Part shown: piece by piece, positions 26,657-34,928 of the stretch
Position numbering within the stretch: position 1 is the stretch's first letter
Layout: the number at the start of each line of letters is the position of its first letter
Assembly: GCF_030341905.1 (NCBI RefSeq)
Contig: NZ_JATAAF010000006.1
Location: 108,960 to 172,959, forward strand
DNA: 64,000 bases
Direction: 5' to 3'
Source of the DNA: Porticoccus sp. W117
GTDB lineage: Bacteria; Pseudomonadota; Gammaproteobacteria; Pseudomonadales; Porticoccaceae
The notes under the pieces: generated by a model
The model's input: only the letters and a program-made list of their open reading frames with translations
Told to the model about the DNA's origin: nothing
The model's database searches: none
Translations under genes and position numbers: made by a program

Positions 26657-28384
26657 TTACTCCCAGCGCCACTCTTCAATCCAGTTGGTGCTGACCACAA
26701 AGTGACCACTGGCTCGAAAACCGGTCATTTCCAGGGGCAGCACATCAACCCGTGGGCGCCAATAAAGGGGCAAGTGGGGCAGTTCGTCGGTGTACAGCTG
26801 GTTTATTTTCTCGACCAATATCTGACGTTTTTCGGCGTCTATTTCTCGCTCGTACATATCGGTGAGTCGATTCATTTCGGGATTATTGAAACCGCCCCAG
26901 TTACCTCCCTGAAAGCCGTTATCGGAAGAACCAATAGATTGGGAATTCAGAAAATTGTGATATGGCATGTCTCCCATATTGGGCATGCCCATCTGCGCCA
27001 ATCCGGGAAATTTTCTTTTAACCAGAGTTCCACCAAAAAAAGCTCGTGCGGTTTCATTGTTAATGCGCAGGTCAACACCTACGTCTTTAAGCTGGGCCTG
27101 GAGAGCTTGTTGAATGAGCTCGCGAGTTTTATTGCCGCTGATGCTGTTCAGGTTAAGCCGCAATGGTTCGCCTTGAGCGTTATGACGAATGCCATTTTTT
27201 ATGTCGCTCCAACCTGCGGCTTCCAGCAAGGCAATAGCGCGATCTTTGTCATAGTCGTATCGGGTAACTTGTTCGGAAACTTTTTGGTTATAGCGAATGG
27301 CCAGACCATGTGCTGGTGGCTGCTTACCACCGAAAATCTGCTGGTTAAGCTGCTGACGATCGAGCGCGTACATCAGCGCCTTGCGAACACGCTTGTCCGC
27401 CAGAACGGGATTGCGATGATTAACCGGCATAAATTCGTAGAGCACACCCAAGGTATAAACTACCTGGTGCTTGTGGCCGTGGCGTTTTTCGAACGACAGC
27501 CCCTGGTCAACCTGAAAACCGCCGGCCTCGCCAGCCACTACATCGATGGTGCCGGACAGCAGATTGGCCTCCAGTGCTGAGGTATTTTCGATAGCCCGCA
27601 ATGTGATTTTTTCAAACTGCGGCTGGGTGCCATTCCAGTATGGATTTTTCGTCATGACCAATTGATTGCCAAAGGTGATTTCTTCAAGCAAATAAGGCCC
27701 GTGCCAAAGGCCGGGATTGAGAGGCTCGGTCACGTAAAGACTGTTTTTGCGGTATTCGAGAGGATTTTCTTCAAAGATCGGCCGTTCCAGATGCGCGGGC
27801 ACTGGCATCATTTCCTTGATGTAGTTGTAGCCGAAAAAAACCTTATCCAGATGTAAGACAAAGGTTTTGTCATCGACAATATCGAACTGGTAAATAGGCG
27901 CAAAATCCGAGGGCCGTTTGGCACCCACCTTGGGGTTACGGCCCATTTCCCAGCGCAGTTTGAAATCGTCAGCCACTAACGGCGAGCCATCGCCCCAACG
28001 GGCATCTGGCTGAATCTGAAAAGTAACCGCCATGCCGGGTTTGCCATCCGGTGTTTGCTCCATTTTTGCTAAGCCATTTTCCAAAGTTGGCAAGGTGACG
28101 CAGGTTCGGCAGACCAATTGCATATTGTCATCGTAAATCACTGGCCTGCGCACCAGAGGCGACAGCGCGTAATGGTCTGCCGTCATACGCCAGAATGCAC
28201 GGTGCAAGGTTGACGGGTATTGGTTGATGCCGATGGTCAGGTGTTTTTTTGCAATTTTTTTATCAACAGATTCAGAGGCATTTTTTTCGACAGTGTTTTC
28301 ACTGCCACCACTACAAGCAGCCAATACCAACAGCGCAAAAAACGGCGTTGTTAGTTTTCGGAATACAGTTTTTTTACTTTTCAT
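26657..28384 (-). CDS. Oligopeptide-binding lipoprotein, copy 4
   Basis: The 575-residue product is an SBP_bac_5 receptor with signal peptide MKSKKTVFRKLTTPFFALLV and lipobox VLAAC. The body has HLTIGINQYPSTLHRAFWRM, ARWGDGSPLVADDFKLRWEM, NPGLWHGPYLLEEITFGNQL and DKRVRKALMYALDRQQLNQQ. The ATG at 28384 follows GGAGGCAGTA; the longer reading lacks a ribosome site and overlaps the preceding gene. It lies 21 bp before copy 3. Confidence 0.93.
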   Translation of the reverse strand: MKSKKTVFRKLTTPFFALLVLAACSGGSENTVEKNASESVDKKIAKKHLTIGINQYPSTLHRAFWRMTADHYALSPLVRRPVIYDDNMQLVCRTCVTLPTLENGLAKMEQTPDGKPGMAVTFQIQPDARWGDGSPLVADDFKLRWEMGRNPKVGAKRPSDFAPIYQFDIVDDKTFVLHLDKVFFGYNYIKEMMPVPAHLERPIFEENPLEYRKNSLYVTEPLNPGLWHGPYLLEEITFGNQLVMTKNPYWNGTQPQFEKITLRAIENTSALEANLLSGTIDVVAGEAGGFQVDQGLSFEKRHGHKHQVVYTLGVLYEFMPVNHRNPVLADKRVRKALMYALDRQQLNQQIFGGKQPPAHGLAIRYNQKVSEQVTRYDYDKDRAIALLEAAGWSDIKNGIRHNAQGEPLRLNLNSISGNKTRELIQQALQAQLKDVGVDLRINNETARAFFGGTLVKRKFPGLAQMGMPNMGDMPYHNFLNSQSIGSSDNGFQGGNWGGFNNPEMNRLTDMYEREIDAEKRQILVEKINQLYTDELPHLPLYWRPRVDVLPLEMTGFRASGHFVVSTNWIEEWRWE

Positions 28385-28424
28385 TACTGCCTCCTTTTCA
28401 ATAACTCGTTTGCAGTGAGTAACG

Positions 28425-30206
28425 CTACTCCTGATACCAATCCTCAACCCTGCTGCTATTGCCAACGCCGTAACAATTGGGCTGAAAGCCTTTTAACCAG
28501 GAGGGAATAATGTTGACGCTGGGTCGCCAGAACATGGGAATAATCGGCAACTCCTCGAATACGATGCGCTGAATCGCCACACCCAGACGACGGCGTTCAT
28601 CGCCGTCCATGGCGGCATCAAATTCCTCGATCAGTTGGTCGACTTCTTCATGGCTAAAATCCGCCAGATTATTGCCAGCAAAGCTATTCGCTGCGCTGGG
28701 CACAGAAGAAGAGTGATAGAGGTTTCGGTATTGAAGGTCAGCACCGACGCCGATACTGTTGAGGGCCAAGGCGGAGAACTGTCGCTTTGACATGATCTGG
28801 TTTACGTACAAGGTAGTGGTGTAGTTCTGGAGGTGCAGGTCAATACCTATTTTCCTTAACTCCATTTGCATCCACTGCTGCACTAACTCATGTTCCTTGT
28901 GGCCGATGGCAGACACCAGCTCCAGGCGTAGTGGCTCACCCTGCCGATTGTGGCGAATGCCTTGTTCGATGGAATCCCAGCCCGCTTCTTCCAGCAGCTG
29001 AATCGCTTTGGCCGCATCAAAGTCATAACAGGGAACACCCTCGATAACCTTTTCGCTGGGATGGCCGTTGGCAATGACTTGCTTGCCAGCGAAATAATCC
29101 TGATTGAATTGCGCCCTGTTCAAGGCATAGAGCAATGCCTGACGCACTCTGACATCCGCCAGGATAGGGTTATCCAGGTTGAGCCTGACGTTCATCAGCA
29201 GTGCACTTGTACCAAAAATCACTTTGAAGTCATGGCCATGGAGTTCTTCAACGGCAAGTGCCTGAATGGTTTGCATCCCGTATCCCGCCACATCAACGGC
29301 ACCGGACAGCACCGCACTTTCCAGTGCGACAACATCTTCTACGGCAAGAACCCTGATGCGTTCGTAATGGGCTTGCTTGCCAAACCAATGGCGATTGCGA
29401 ACCAGAATGTATTCGCTGCGGGAAACCATGGATTCGAGGCAAAACGGCCCATTCCACAACGCCGGGTTGGTTGGTTGGGTTCGGTACAGCGAATTCTTTT
29501 GATACTCGACCGGGTTGCTTTCAAACACAGGCCTTTCCAATCGCGCATTCAGGGGGGTCAAAGGGCTTATATCGCTAAACTCATTTACAACCCCCTTAAA
29601 GTGGAGAACAAAAGTTTTGTCATCCACCTGTTCAAAGCGCTGAATACGCTGAAACCAGCTTTTGCTGCGAGTATCCAGATCCGGATGGCAGCTGATTTCC
29701 CAGCGCAACTTAAAATCGTCGGAAACGATGGCAGAACCGTCACCCCAACAGGCCTCCGGAATAATGCGAAAGGTAACTGCCATGCTGCGCTGGCCATCGT
29801 CCTGGGTGATGATATTGACGTCGCCATTGTCCAGGGTAGGCAGGCTGACGTACCTTTTTCCATGAAGCTGCCCATCACTGCCGTAGCGCAGCGGCGGGCG
29901 CATGATAAAGGCTTGCAGGTAAGCGTCTGCCATCTGGCGGCCAAAGGAGGCATGCAGCGACCCCGGGTATTGGGTGATGCCGACCTTGATCTGTTTGTTA
30001 TCCGCTGCAGATGCTTCGGCTTGCGGCGCAGTGCCCTGCTCATTTTTCTGTTGCGCCTGGTATTCCTGAAACGCCTCAAAATCACTGGCCGATACCACAT
30101 AAGCGGCCGCCTTGTTATAGCGTTTGATGCATACCGGCCCGTGCTGGGCTTTTAGCAGCACTTCACCAAACTGGTTTTGGGCATCTTTTGAACTGTAGGT
30201 TTCCAA
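28425..30206 (-). CDS. Phd/YefM antitoxin-like domain fused to an oligopeptide-binding protein (copy 5)
   Basis: The 593-residue product begins with a Phd/YefM-type domain in place of a signal peptide: residues 1-50, ETYSSKDAQNQFGEVLLKAQ, then GPVCIKRYNKAAAYVVSASD and FEAF, the usual prevent-host-death pattern. A Gln/Ala/Glu linker (about 50-78) leads to a full-length SBP_bac_5 domain (IKVGITQYPGSLHASFGRQM, CWGDGSAIVSDDFKLRWEIS, NPALWNGPFCLES, DVRVRQALLYALNRAQFNQD). The start is a TTG at 30206 preceded by AGAGGAAG; no ATG fits. There is no hydrophobic segment, so the protein should be cytoplasmic, unlike its four lipoprotein paralogs. It lies 40 bp before copy 4 and 20 bp after the SGNH-like gene. 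No Phd-partner toxin (Doc, YoeB) is seen beside it. Function unknown. Confidence 0.88.
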   Translation of the reverse strand: METYSSKDAQNQFGEVLLKAQHGPVCIKRYNKAAAYVVSASDFEAFQEYQAQQKNEQGTAPQAEASAADNKQIKVGITQYPGSLHASFGRQMADAYLQAFIMRPPLRYGSDGQLHGKRYVSLPTLDNGDVNIITQDDGQRSMAVTFRIIPEACWGDGSAIVSDDFKLRWEISCHPDLDTRSKSWFQRIQRFEQVDDKTFVLHFKGVVNEFSDISPLTPLNARLERPVFESNPVEYQKNSLYRTQPTNPALWNGPFCLESMVSRSEYILVRNRHWFGKQAHYERIRVLAVEDVVALESAVLSGAVDVAGYGMQTIQALAVEELHGHDFKVIFGTSALLMNVRLNLDNPILADVRVRQALLYALNRAQFNQDYFAGKQVIANGHPSEKVIEGVPCYDFDAAKAIQLLEEAGWDSIEQGIRHNRQGEPLRLELVSAIGHKEHELVQQWMQMELRKIGIDLHLQNYTTTLYVNQIMSKRQFSALALNSIGVGADLQYRNLYHSSSVPSAANSFAGNNLADFSHEEVDQLIEEFDAAMDGDERRRLGVAIQRIVFEELPIIPMFWRPSVNIIPSWLKGFQPNCYGVGNSSRVEDWYQE

Positions 30207-30226
30207 TGTTTTACTTCCTCTAACTT

Positions 30227-31300
30227 CTATCGTTTGTTGGCGGCGTTGAGTTTTTCCATCAGGATGGTTGTCAGTGCTGCCGTATAGGGCGCCGCATCGT
30301 CTGAATGCAGGTGTGACCATTCCGGAATACGAAAGCCTTGCAGCTCCGGATGGTCTTCAAAATGAACACCCACTGCGTTTGTTTCCTGAATCAATCTGTC
30401 CCAATGAGTGTTTCTGGGCAGGTTCTGCCGCTCGTAATCCCGGTAGAATTCCGATGAGGGCGACCGGACAAAAACCACATCGCCACCCCTGGCGCGTATT
30501 TTTTCAATATCAGCGCTGATGCCTGCCAGAAAAGCATCCATATCCAAGGCGGGCTGTTCCCCTTTCGGCGCCTGCAAAAACATCGCCCAGGTGTTTTCCG
30601 CGTGAGTCTGGTAGTAATCCAGATCCTCCACCTTCCAGAACATTTTGTTGTTGCGGTCGATATCAGTGTCTCTGAGCTTCCACACCGGGAAGGCCGGTGG
30701 CCTCACCCCTCGCGGATTTTCAACAGGGATTTTTTCAATCAGGGAAAACAGCGGAAACGTGTCGTTGTCGTAAAACGCCAGCTGTGGCTCAAGCAACATA
30801 CTGATGCGCTGCCCCGCCCACTGGGATGGGCTTTCATCCCGATAATAGTCAGTGGTATCTCCAAGCAGGCCGGCCTTTTCTGAAAAGAACAATTCCGGTG
30901 TAACACCTACGATCAACAGTCCGGAAAAATCATCGTCAGCCGCCAGATCCCCCAGAAAAGGCCTGGGGTTGGTGCCCACCAATGCCAGCATCACCGGGCG
31001 CACGCCGGTGACTTGTTGGTAGGTATCCAGATCCAGATCGAAAAGAATGCGGCTGGAACCAACCACCGCTACCTCAGCTTCGCCGCGATCCACTTTGCGC
31101 CGCTCAATAGACCACAGGCCGGGGCTGTCGATGTAATAACCAGTCTCATAGCCCCAAATCACACGGGCGTTGTATTCCCAGGCAGCGATACCGAGGGCCA
31201 TTAATACCAACCCCAGAATCAACGCCTTTTTCCAGGGTATTTCAGGAATGGGCCGGTCTTCGTAGGAATAGGGATCAGAACTGGAAGTAGATGAACGCAT
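30227..31300 (-). CDS. SGNH-hydrolase-like membrane-anchored protein, partner of MBOAT
   Basis: The 357-residue product has one N-terminal membrane segment (KKALILGLVLMALGIAAWEY) and an extracytoplasmic domain with AEVAVVGSSRILFDLDLDTY, the GxSR block I of DHHW/AlgX-like SGNH proteins. A late WSHLHSDDAAPYTAAL gives candidate catalytic Asp/His residues. The ATG at 31300 follows GGGAGGC and overlaps the MBOAT gene by 26 bp, so the two are translationally linked. The pair probably O-acetylates an envelope or exported glycan; that is inference from known MBOAT/SGNH pairs. Confidence 0.82.
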   Translation of the reverse strand: MRSSTSSSDPYSYEDRPIPEIPWKKALILGLVLMALGIAAWEYNARVIWGYETGYYIDSPGLWSIERRKVDRGEAEVAVVGSSRILFDLDLDTYQQVTGVRPVMLALVGTNPRPFLGDLAADDDFSGLLIVGVTPELFFSEKAGLLGDTTDYYRDESPSQWAGQRISMLLEPQLAFYDNDTFPLFSLIEKIPVENPRGVRPPAFPVWKLRDTDIDRNNKMFWKVEDLDYYQTHAENTWAMFLQAPKGEQPALDMDAFLAGISADIEKIRARGGDVVFVRSPSSEFYRDYERQNLPRNTHWDRLIQETNAVGVHFEDHPELQGFRIPEWSHLHSDDAAPYTAALTTILMEKLNAANKR

Positions 31301-32696
31301 CGCCGCCTCCCTGTGTGATGATGATGAAAAACAACATAAGCCCCCAGACAACTCCCACCAGCGGCCAGGGTGCTTTTTGTACGACCGCTTCGACTGAGGT
31401 ATCGCGCATCCGCCAGTGAATTGCCACCATGGCGATGGTGACCACCAACACCTGAACGATATACACGGTAGCCAGTACGTTGGTGCCATCCGGATTAAAC
31501 CCAAACATGGATTTGACCATCGAAAACGCTTTGTCAAAGCTCTGCGCCCGGAAGAACACCCAGGTGATATTGATAAAGAAATAGGTCACCAGCGCCAGAA
31601 AAATACGGAACAAAATCGTTTTGGCAATTTGTGCGCCTTTGAAAGTTGCCTTGAGCCAGCGTTCTACCGCCAGGTACAGGCCATGCAGACCACCCCAGAC
31701 CACAAAGGTCCAACTGGCACCGTGCCACAGGCCACCCAGCAGCATGGTTGCCATCAGGTTGATGTAAGTGCGCACCGGCCCGCGCTTGTTGCCGCCCAGG
31801 GGAATGTATAAATAATCCCGCAACCAGGTAGACAGGGAAATATGCCAACGCCGCCAGAAATCGGAAAAGCCAATGGCCGCATAGGGGAAACGGAAGTTGG
31901 TGGGTAATGAAAAGCCCAACGTCAAACCAACACCGATGGCGGTGGTTGAATAGCCGGCAAAGTCGGAAAAAATCTGCCCGGCAAATGCCAGCGTACCCAG
32001 CCAGGCATCGCTAAAACTCAATACCGCATCGCTGCCAAACACCGCATCGGAGGCCGGTGCCAGCGCGCCATCGGCAATCACCACCTTCTGGAACATTCCC
32101 AGGGTGATCAGCCCCAGGCCCCAGATAAACATGGACTTGGTGGCTTTGCGTGCTTTTTCAAACTGAGGAATCAAGTGCGTGGGCCGCACAATGGGGCCAG
32201 CCACCAATTGCGGGAAGAAGGTGACAAACAGGGCAAAGTCGAGGAAATTTTTCGCTGGCTTGGCCCGATTCAGATAAATATCCAGCGAGTAGGCCATGGT
32301 CTGGAAGGTGTAGAAGGAAATGCCCACCGGCAGAATAATGCTCCAGTCCGGCACCTGGTAGTCAATGCCAAACAGGCCCATAAAGGCCTGCCAGTTGTGC
32401 AGCAGGAAATCGCCGTATTTAAAAAAGCCAAGAATGCCGAGATTGGTGGCCAGACTGAGAACCAGCAACAACCTGCGCCGGGACTGAACCTTTTCCACAT
32501 ACAGCCACTTCGCCACATGCCAATCCACCAGCGTGGAAATCCACAACAAAATAACAAAAGGCGGGTTCCAGGCGGCGTAAAACAGGTAGCTGGCCAGCAA
32601 CAGGTTGAATTTCTTCTGCCGCCAGGAAAACGGCATGTAGTGCAGCAGCAGAACAATTGCGAAAAAGACGATAAAAGTCAGGGAGTTAAATAGCAT
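31275..32696 (-). CDS. MBOAT family O-acyltransferase (AlgI-like)
   Basis: The 473-residue product is a multi-pass membrane acyltransferase. It has the family blocks LPVGISFYTFQTMAYSLDIY, FFPQLVAGPIVRP, FWRRWHISLSTWLRDYLYIP and LGGLWHGASWTFVVWGGLHG, the last carrying the conserved His. It is about the length of AlgI. No alginate or cellulose polymerisation genes are in the window, so the acceptor is unknown. A 40-bp palindrome lies 107 bp upstream. Confidence 0.93.
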   Translation of the reverse strand: MLFNSLTFIVFFAIVLLLHYMPFSWRQKKFNLLLASYLFYAAWNPPFVILLWISTLVDWHVAKWLYVEKVQSRRRLLLVLSLATNLGILGFFKYGDFLLHNWQAFMGLFGIDYQVPDWSIILPVGISFYTFQTMAYSLDIYLNRAKPAKNFLDFALFVTFFPQLVAGPIVRPTHLIPQFEKARKATKSMFIWGLGLITLGMFQKVVIADGALAPASDAVFGSDAVLSFSDAWLGTLAFAGQIFSDFAGYSTTAIGVGLTLGFSLPTNFRFPYAAIGFSDFWRRWHISLSTWLRDYLYIPLGGNKRGPVRTYINLMATMLLGGLWHGASWTFVVWGGLHGLYLAVERWLKATFKGAQIAKTILFRIFLALVTYFFINITWVFFRAQSFDKAFSMVKSMFGFNPDGTNVLATVYIVQVLVVTIAMVAIHWRMRDTSVEAVVQKAPWPLVGVVWGLMLFFIIITQGGGDAFIYFQF

Positions 32697-32802
32697 CGAT
32701 CACCCCCACTGCCCTGTTGATTGGTGCGTTATATGGGCGCACCGGCTGTAACGACTGGCCTTTCTGGGTTTGGGCTTTTTTTGTTGTTAGCTCCATTCTT
32801 TT

Positions 32803-32842
32803 GCCTATCTTAGCCATGTTAGGTAACATAGCTAAGATAGGC
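32803..32842. promoter_or_regulatory. 40-bp near-perfect palindrome upstream of the MBOAT gene
   Basis: GCCTATCTTAGCCATGTTAG is followed by its complement GTAACATAGCTAAGATAGGC after GG at the centre, giving two 19-bp arms with one mismatch. It is AT-rich and lacks a T run on the minus strand, so an operator or an RNA hairpin in the leader is as likely as a terminator. The rest of the 32697-33132 gap holds a hairpin at 32874, a palindromic repeat at 32981 and the brnT promoter region. Confidence 0.6.
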
Positions 32843-32873
32843 ACCTTTTCTCAGAATTGCCATTTTGGCCATT

Positions 32874-32905
32874 AAAAAACCCTGACCGTTTTTGCGATCA
32901 GGGTT
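32874..32905 (-). terminator. Intrinsic terminator-like hairpin, minus strand
   Basis: On the minus strand AACCCTGA, a 12-base loop, TCAGGGTT and then TTTT. No minus-strand gene is visible directly upstream of it (the neighbours to the right are on the plus strand), so it may be a relic or protect the acyltransferase operon from read-through. Confidence 0.55.
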
Positions 32906-32980
32906 CTATCTATACAAAATACCGAATAAAAACAGAAACTTAAAATTCAAAAATAATTACCACCACAAACACCCAGACTC

Positions 32981-33068
32981 GTAGGGTGGATTAGCCAAAG
33001 GCGTAATCCACCAGATTCATAGCCAACATTTTGGTGGATTACGTCGCTGCGCGACTAATCCACCCTAC
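32981..33068. repeat. Palindromic repeat, GTAGGGTGGATTA family
   Basis: Arms are GTAGGGTGGATTAGCCAAAG at the left and GCGACTAATCCACCCTAC at the right, with inner pairing GCGTAATCCACCA/TGGTGGATTACG. A sister copy lies at 45151-45240. Confidence 0.88.
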
Positions 33069-33108
33069 AGTTCTCCCGCCCTTTTATTGCGGCCAACCTT
33101 GACACAAA

Positions 33109-33129
33109 TGTATATGATGGCAATATACA
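33109..33129 (+). promoter_or_regulatory. Putative autoregulatory operator and promoter of brnTA
   Basis: The inverted repeat TGTATAT-N7-ATATACA ends 3 bp before the brnT ATG. A TTGACA at 33099-33104 could be the -35, with AATATA (33122-33127) as -10 at 17-bp spacing; the repeat would then cover the -10. Binding by the BrnA antitoxin is expected for such modules. Confidence 0.5.
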
Positions 33130-33132
33130 GAA

Positions 33133-33432
33133 ATGATCGATTGGAAACAGATTACAGGCTTTGACTGGGACTCCGGGAACGAGCGAAAAAGCCTGGAAAA
33201 GCACACTGTTAACCGCTTTGAAGCTGAACAGGTGTTTTTTAACCAACCCCTGCTGGTTGTAGCTGACGAAAAACACAGCCAAAACGAGGTGCGCTACCAC
33301 GCCTTGGGAAAAAGCAATGATGCCAGACTACTGCATATCACTTTTACCTTGCGCTCCGAAGACACGTTGATTCGCGTTATTTCAGCTCGCGATATGCACC
33401 GGAAAGAGAGAAAGATTTATGAGCAAAACTAA
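33133..33432 (+). CDS. brnT: BrnT family toxin
   Basis: BrnT is a RelE-fold ribonuclease toxin of type II TA modules. The 99-residue product has the family start FDWDSGNERKSLEKHTVNRF, the EAEQVFFNQPLLVVADEKHS strand region, and the C-terminal VISARDMHRKERKIYEQ, where the RxxRKxE pattern is typical. The stop overlaps the antitoxin start by 14 bp, as in other brnTA operons. Confidence 0.92.
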   Translation: MIDWKQITGFDWDSGNERKSLEKHTVNRFEAEQVFFNQPLLVVADEKHSQNEVRYHALGKSNDARLLHITFTLRSEDTLIRVISARDMHRKERKIYEQN

Positions 33433-33691
33433 AACGACACCCAAGTTCAAGAATGAAGCAGAGGAACGCGCTTTTTGGGAAGAACACGATTCCAGCGAAT
33501 ACGTTGATTGGACGCAGGCCCTGTCAGTTGCGATGCCCAATTTAAAGCCTTCCACAAAAACCATTTCTCTCCGGTTGCCGGAAGGTTTATTGAACAGTAT
33601 TAAAATTGAAGCCAACAAACGCGACATGCCCTATCAATCTCTTATCAAGGCTTGGCTCGCTGATGATGTAAAGCAAAGTCGTAATGTTTGA
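33419..33691 (+). CDS. BrnA/CopG-type antitoxin
   Basis: The 90-residue product neutralises BrnT and probably represses the operon. The N-terminal part FKNEAEERAFWEEHDSSEYV and DWTQA is typical of CopG-type partners of BrnT. The C-terminal part KTISLRLPEGLLNSIKIEAN is a ribbon-helix-helix DNA-binding motif. Confidence 0.88.
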   Translation: MSKTKTTPKFKNEAEERAFWEEHDSSEYVDWTQALSVAMPNLKPSTKTISLRLPEGLLNSIKIEANKRDMPYQSLIKAWLADDVKQSRNV

Positions 33692-33770
33692 TAGAAAATT
33701 ACGACTTATATATTTCCCAGAGTTTATTTTAAAAAAAGAAACAATGTGAAACCTAGACATTCATTATTAT

Positions 33771-34244
33771 TCACCGTTCTGACCACAACACCTGCGCACC
33801 TGTATTGGGAGGGTGCTCACCCCAGCTTAAAATTATCTCTTTCTTATCATTTGGCTTAGCTAATCGACCTATGCCACCAAAATCAAGGTATATATAGTGA
33901 TCAAAACACCCTTCAACCATAATGTTTCCTTCTTTTGGCCTGATTTTTCTAACCTTTAAATCTGCAAACTCCTGCGGCACAACGTATTTATCATGTCCGA
34001 CTTGATATCCTCCTATTGGCAGGTCATCTCTATAAGAGTATTTCTCCATATCGCTGTATAACTTGCCTAACCTTTCACTAGACAAAGACCGAGCATATGC
34101 AACCGCCTCCGAATCTTCTTGACATGAATTCACGGGCCAAATTAGTGAAAAAGCTACAACAAAAATTATAGGCACAGACACCAACGCAAGTATTACGTAA
34201 AAGATGTTCCAAGCTAACAGTTTGAAATTAATTAGTTTTGTCAT
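33771..34244 (-). CDS. Hypothetical single-pass membrane protein
   Basis: Not recognised. The 157-residue product has an N-terminal membrane segment (LAWNIFYVILALVSVPIIFV, about 9-36) followed by a soluble domain with two Cys (NSCQED, EGCFDH). The ATG at 34244 follows AAGGAGCAC. The region 33690-34900 is visibly richer in AT than its surroundings, suggesting acquisition. Confidence 0.65.
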   Translation of the reverse strand: MTKLINFKLLAWNIFYVILALVSVPIIFVVAFSLIWPVNSCQEDSEAVAYARSLSSERLGKLYSDMEKYSYRDDLPIGGYQVGHDKYVVPQEFADLKVRKIRPKEGNIMVEGCFDHYIYLDFGGIGRLAKPNDKKEIILSWGEHPPNTGAQVLWSER

Positions 34245-34310
34245 GTGCTCCTTAAATAACAAAGGGACAGCTCGGGGCTATTTCTTTTTCCTTTAAGCTC
34301 CTTTCAGTTT

Positions 34311-34676
34311 CTAGTCAACATACCTGCCATCTGTTTCCAGAAATTCACAAAACGCCTCAATATTTTTCTTGGTTGGTTCAAACAACGCCGCCTGCTTGAG
34401 GTTGTAGCCTTGCACAATTACTAAAGAGTTTAAATAACCGATCCATACCTCCGCACTTCGCGCCACTTTTTCAGGCTGTTCTGCATGAGCGAACATCCTT
34501 GGTATTTTGCTGAGATAATCTAATGAAGCCTGATACTTTCTGTAGTTGAATTCACTCTCTGGCCTCGATAAATCACCAAACTGCCCAGCTGACTTATTCT
34601 CATCACACAGCATGACATCACCACAAGAAATATTTGAGAACAATAAGGTGACGAAAGTTAGAAACGCTCTTTTCAT
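34311..34676 (-). CDS. Hypothetical secreted protein
   Basis: Not recognised. The 121-residue product has a probable signal peptide (MKRAFLTFVTLLFSNISCGD) and a helical body with KYQASLDYLSKIPRMFAHAE and VWIGYLNSLVIVQGYN. It is in the same orientation as the preceding membrane protein and could be co-transcribed with it. AT-rich. Confidence 0.6.
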   Translation of the reverse strand: MKRAFLTFVTLLFSNISCGDVMLCDENKSAGQFGDLSRPESEFNYRKYQASLDYLSKIPRMFAHAEQPEKVARSAEVWIGYLNSLVIVQGYNLKQAALFEPTKKNIEAFCEFLETDGRYVD

Positions 34677-34854
34677 AGGTACAAGCTCGATATTTGTATA
34701 TCATGCATACGCGTGTTGCCAAAAACATTGTTTCTTAACAAGCGCTAGCCAACTCAATATAAAGAGATTTGATGGAAGTAGCCAATTTCCTTTTAGGCAC
34801 GTCTGAAGGATATCAATATTTTTACAGTATCAAGAAATACTATGAATTAATAAA

Positions 34855-34886
34855 AAAGCCCCGGCTGCCTTCACAGCCGGGGCTTT
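34855..34886 (-). terminator. Intrinsic terminator of sodB
   Basis: Stem AAAGCCCCGGCTG/CAGCCGGGGCTTT with a 6-base loop, and a T run on the minus strand. It lies 43 bp past the sodB stop. Confidence 0.9.
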
Positions 34887-34928
34887 CGTTTTGTAAATCG
34901 AAATTTTAGCGATTAAGCCTGCTTGTAA

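Noticed and set aside
28950..30155. 401-codon plus-strand frame opposite the Phd-SBP gene
   Set aside because: Antisense shadow; no domain pattern or ribosome site, and the minus strand has clear SBP homology.
31275..32696. Alginate biosynthesis locus based on the AlgI-like protein
   Set aside because: No polymerase, epimerase or alg genes are in the window; MBOAT/SGNH pairs serve many glycans.
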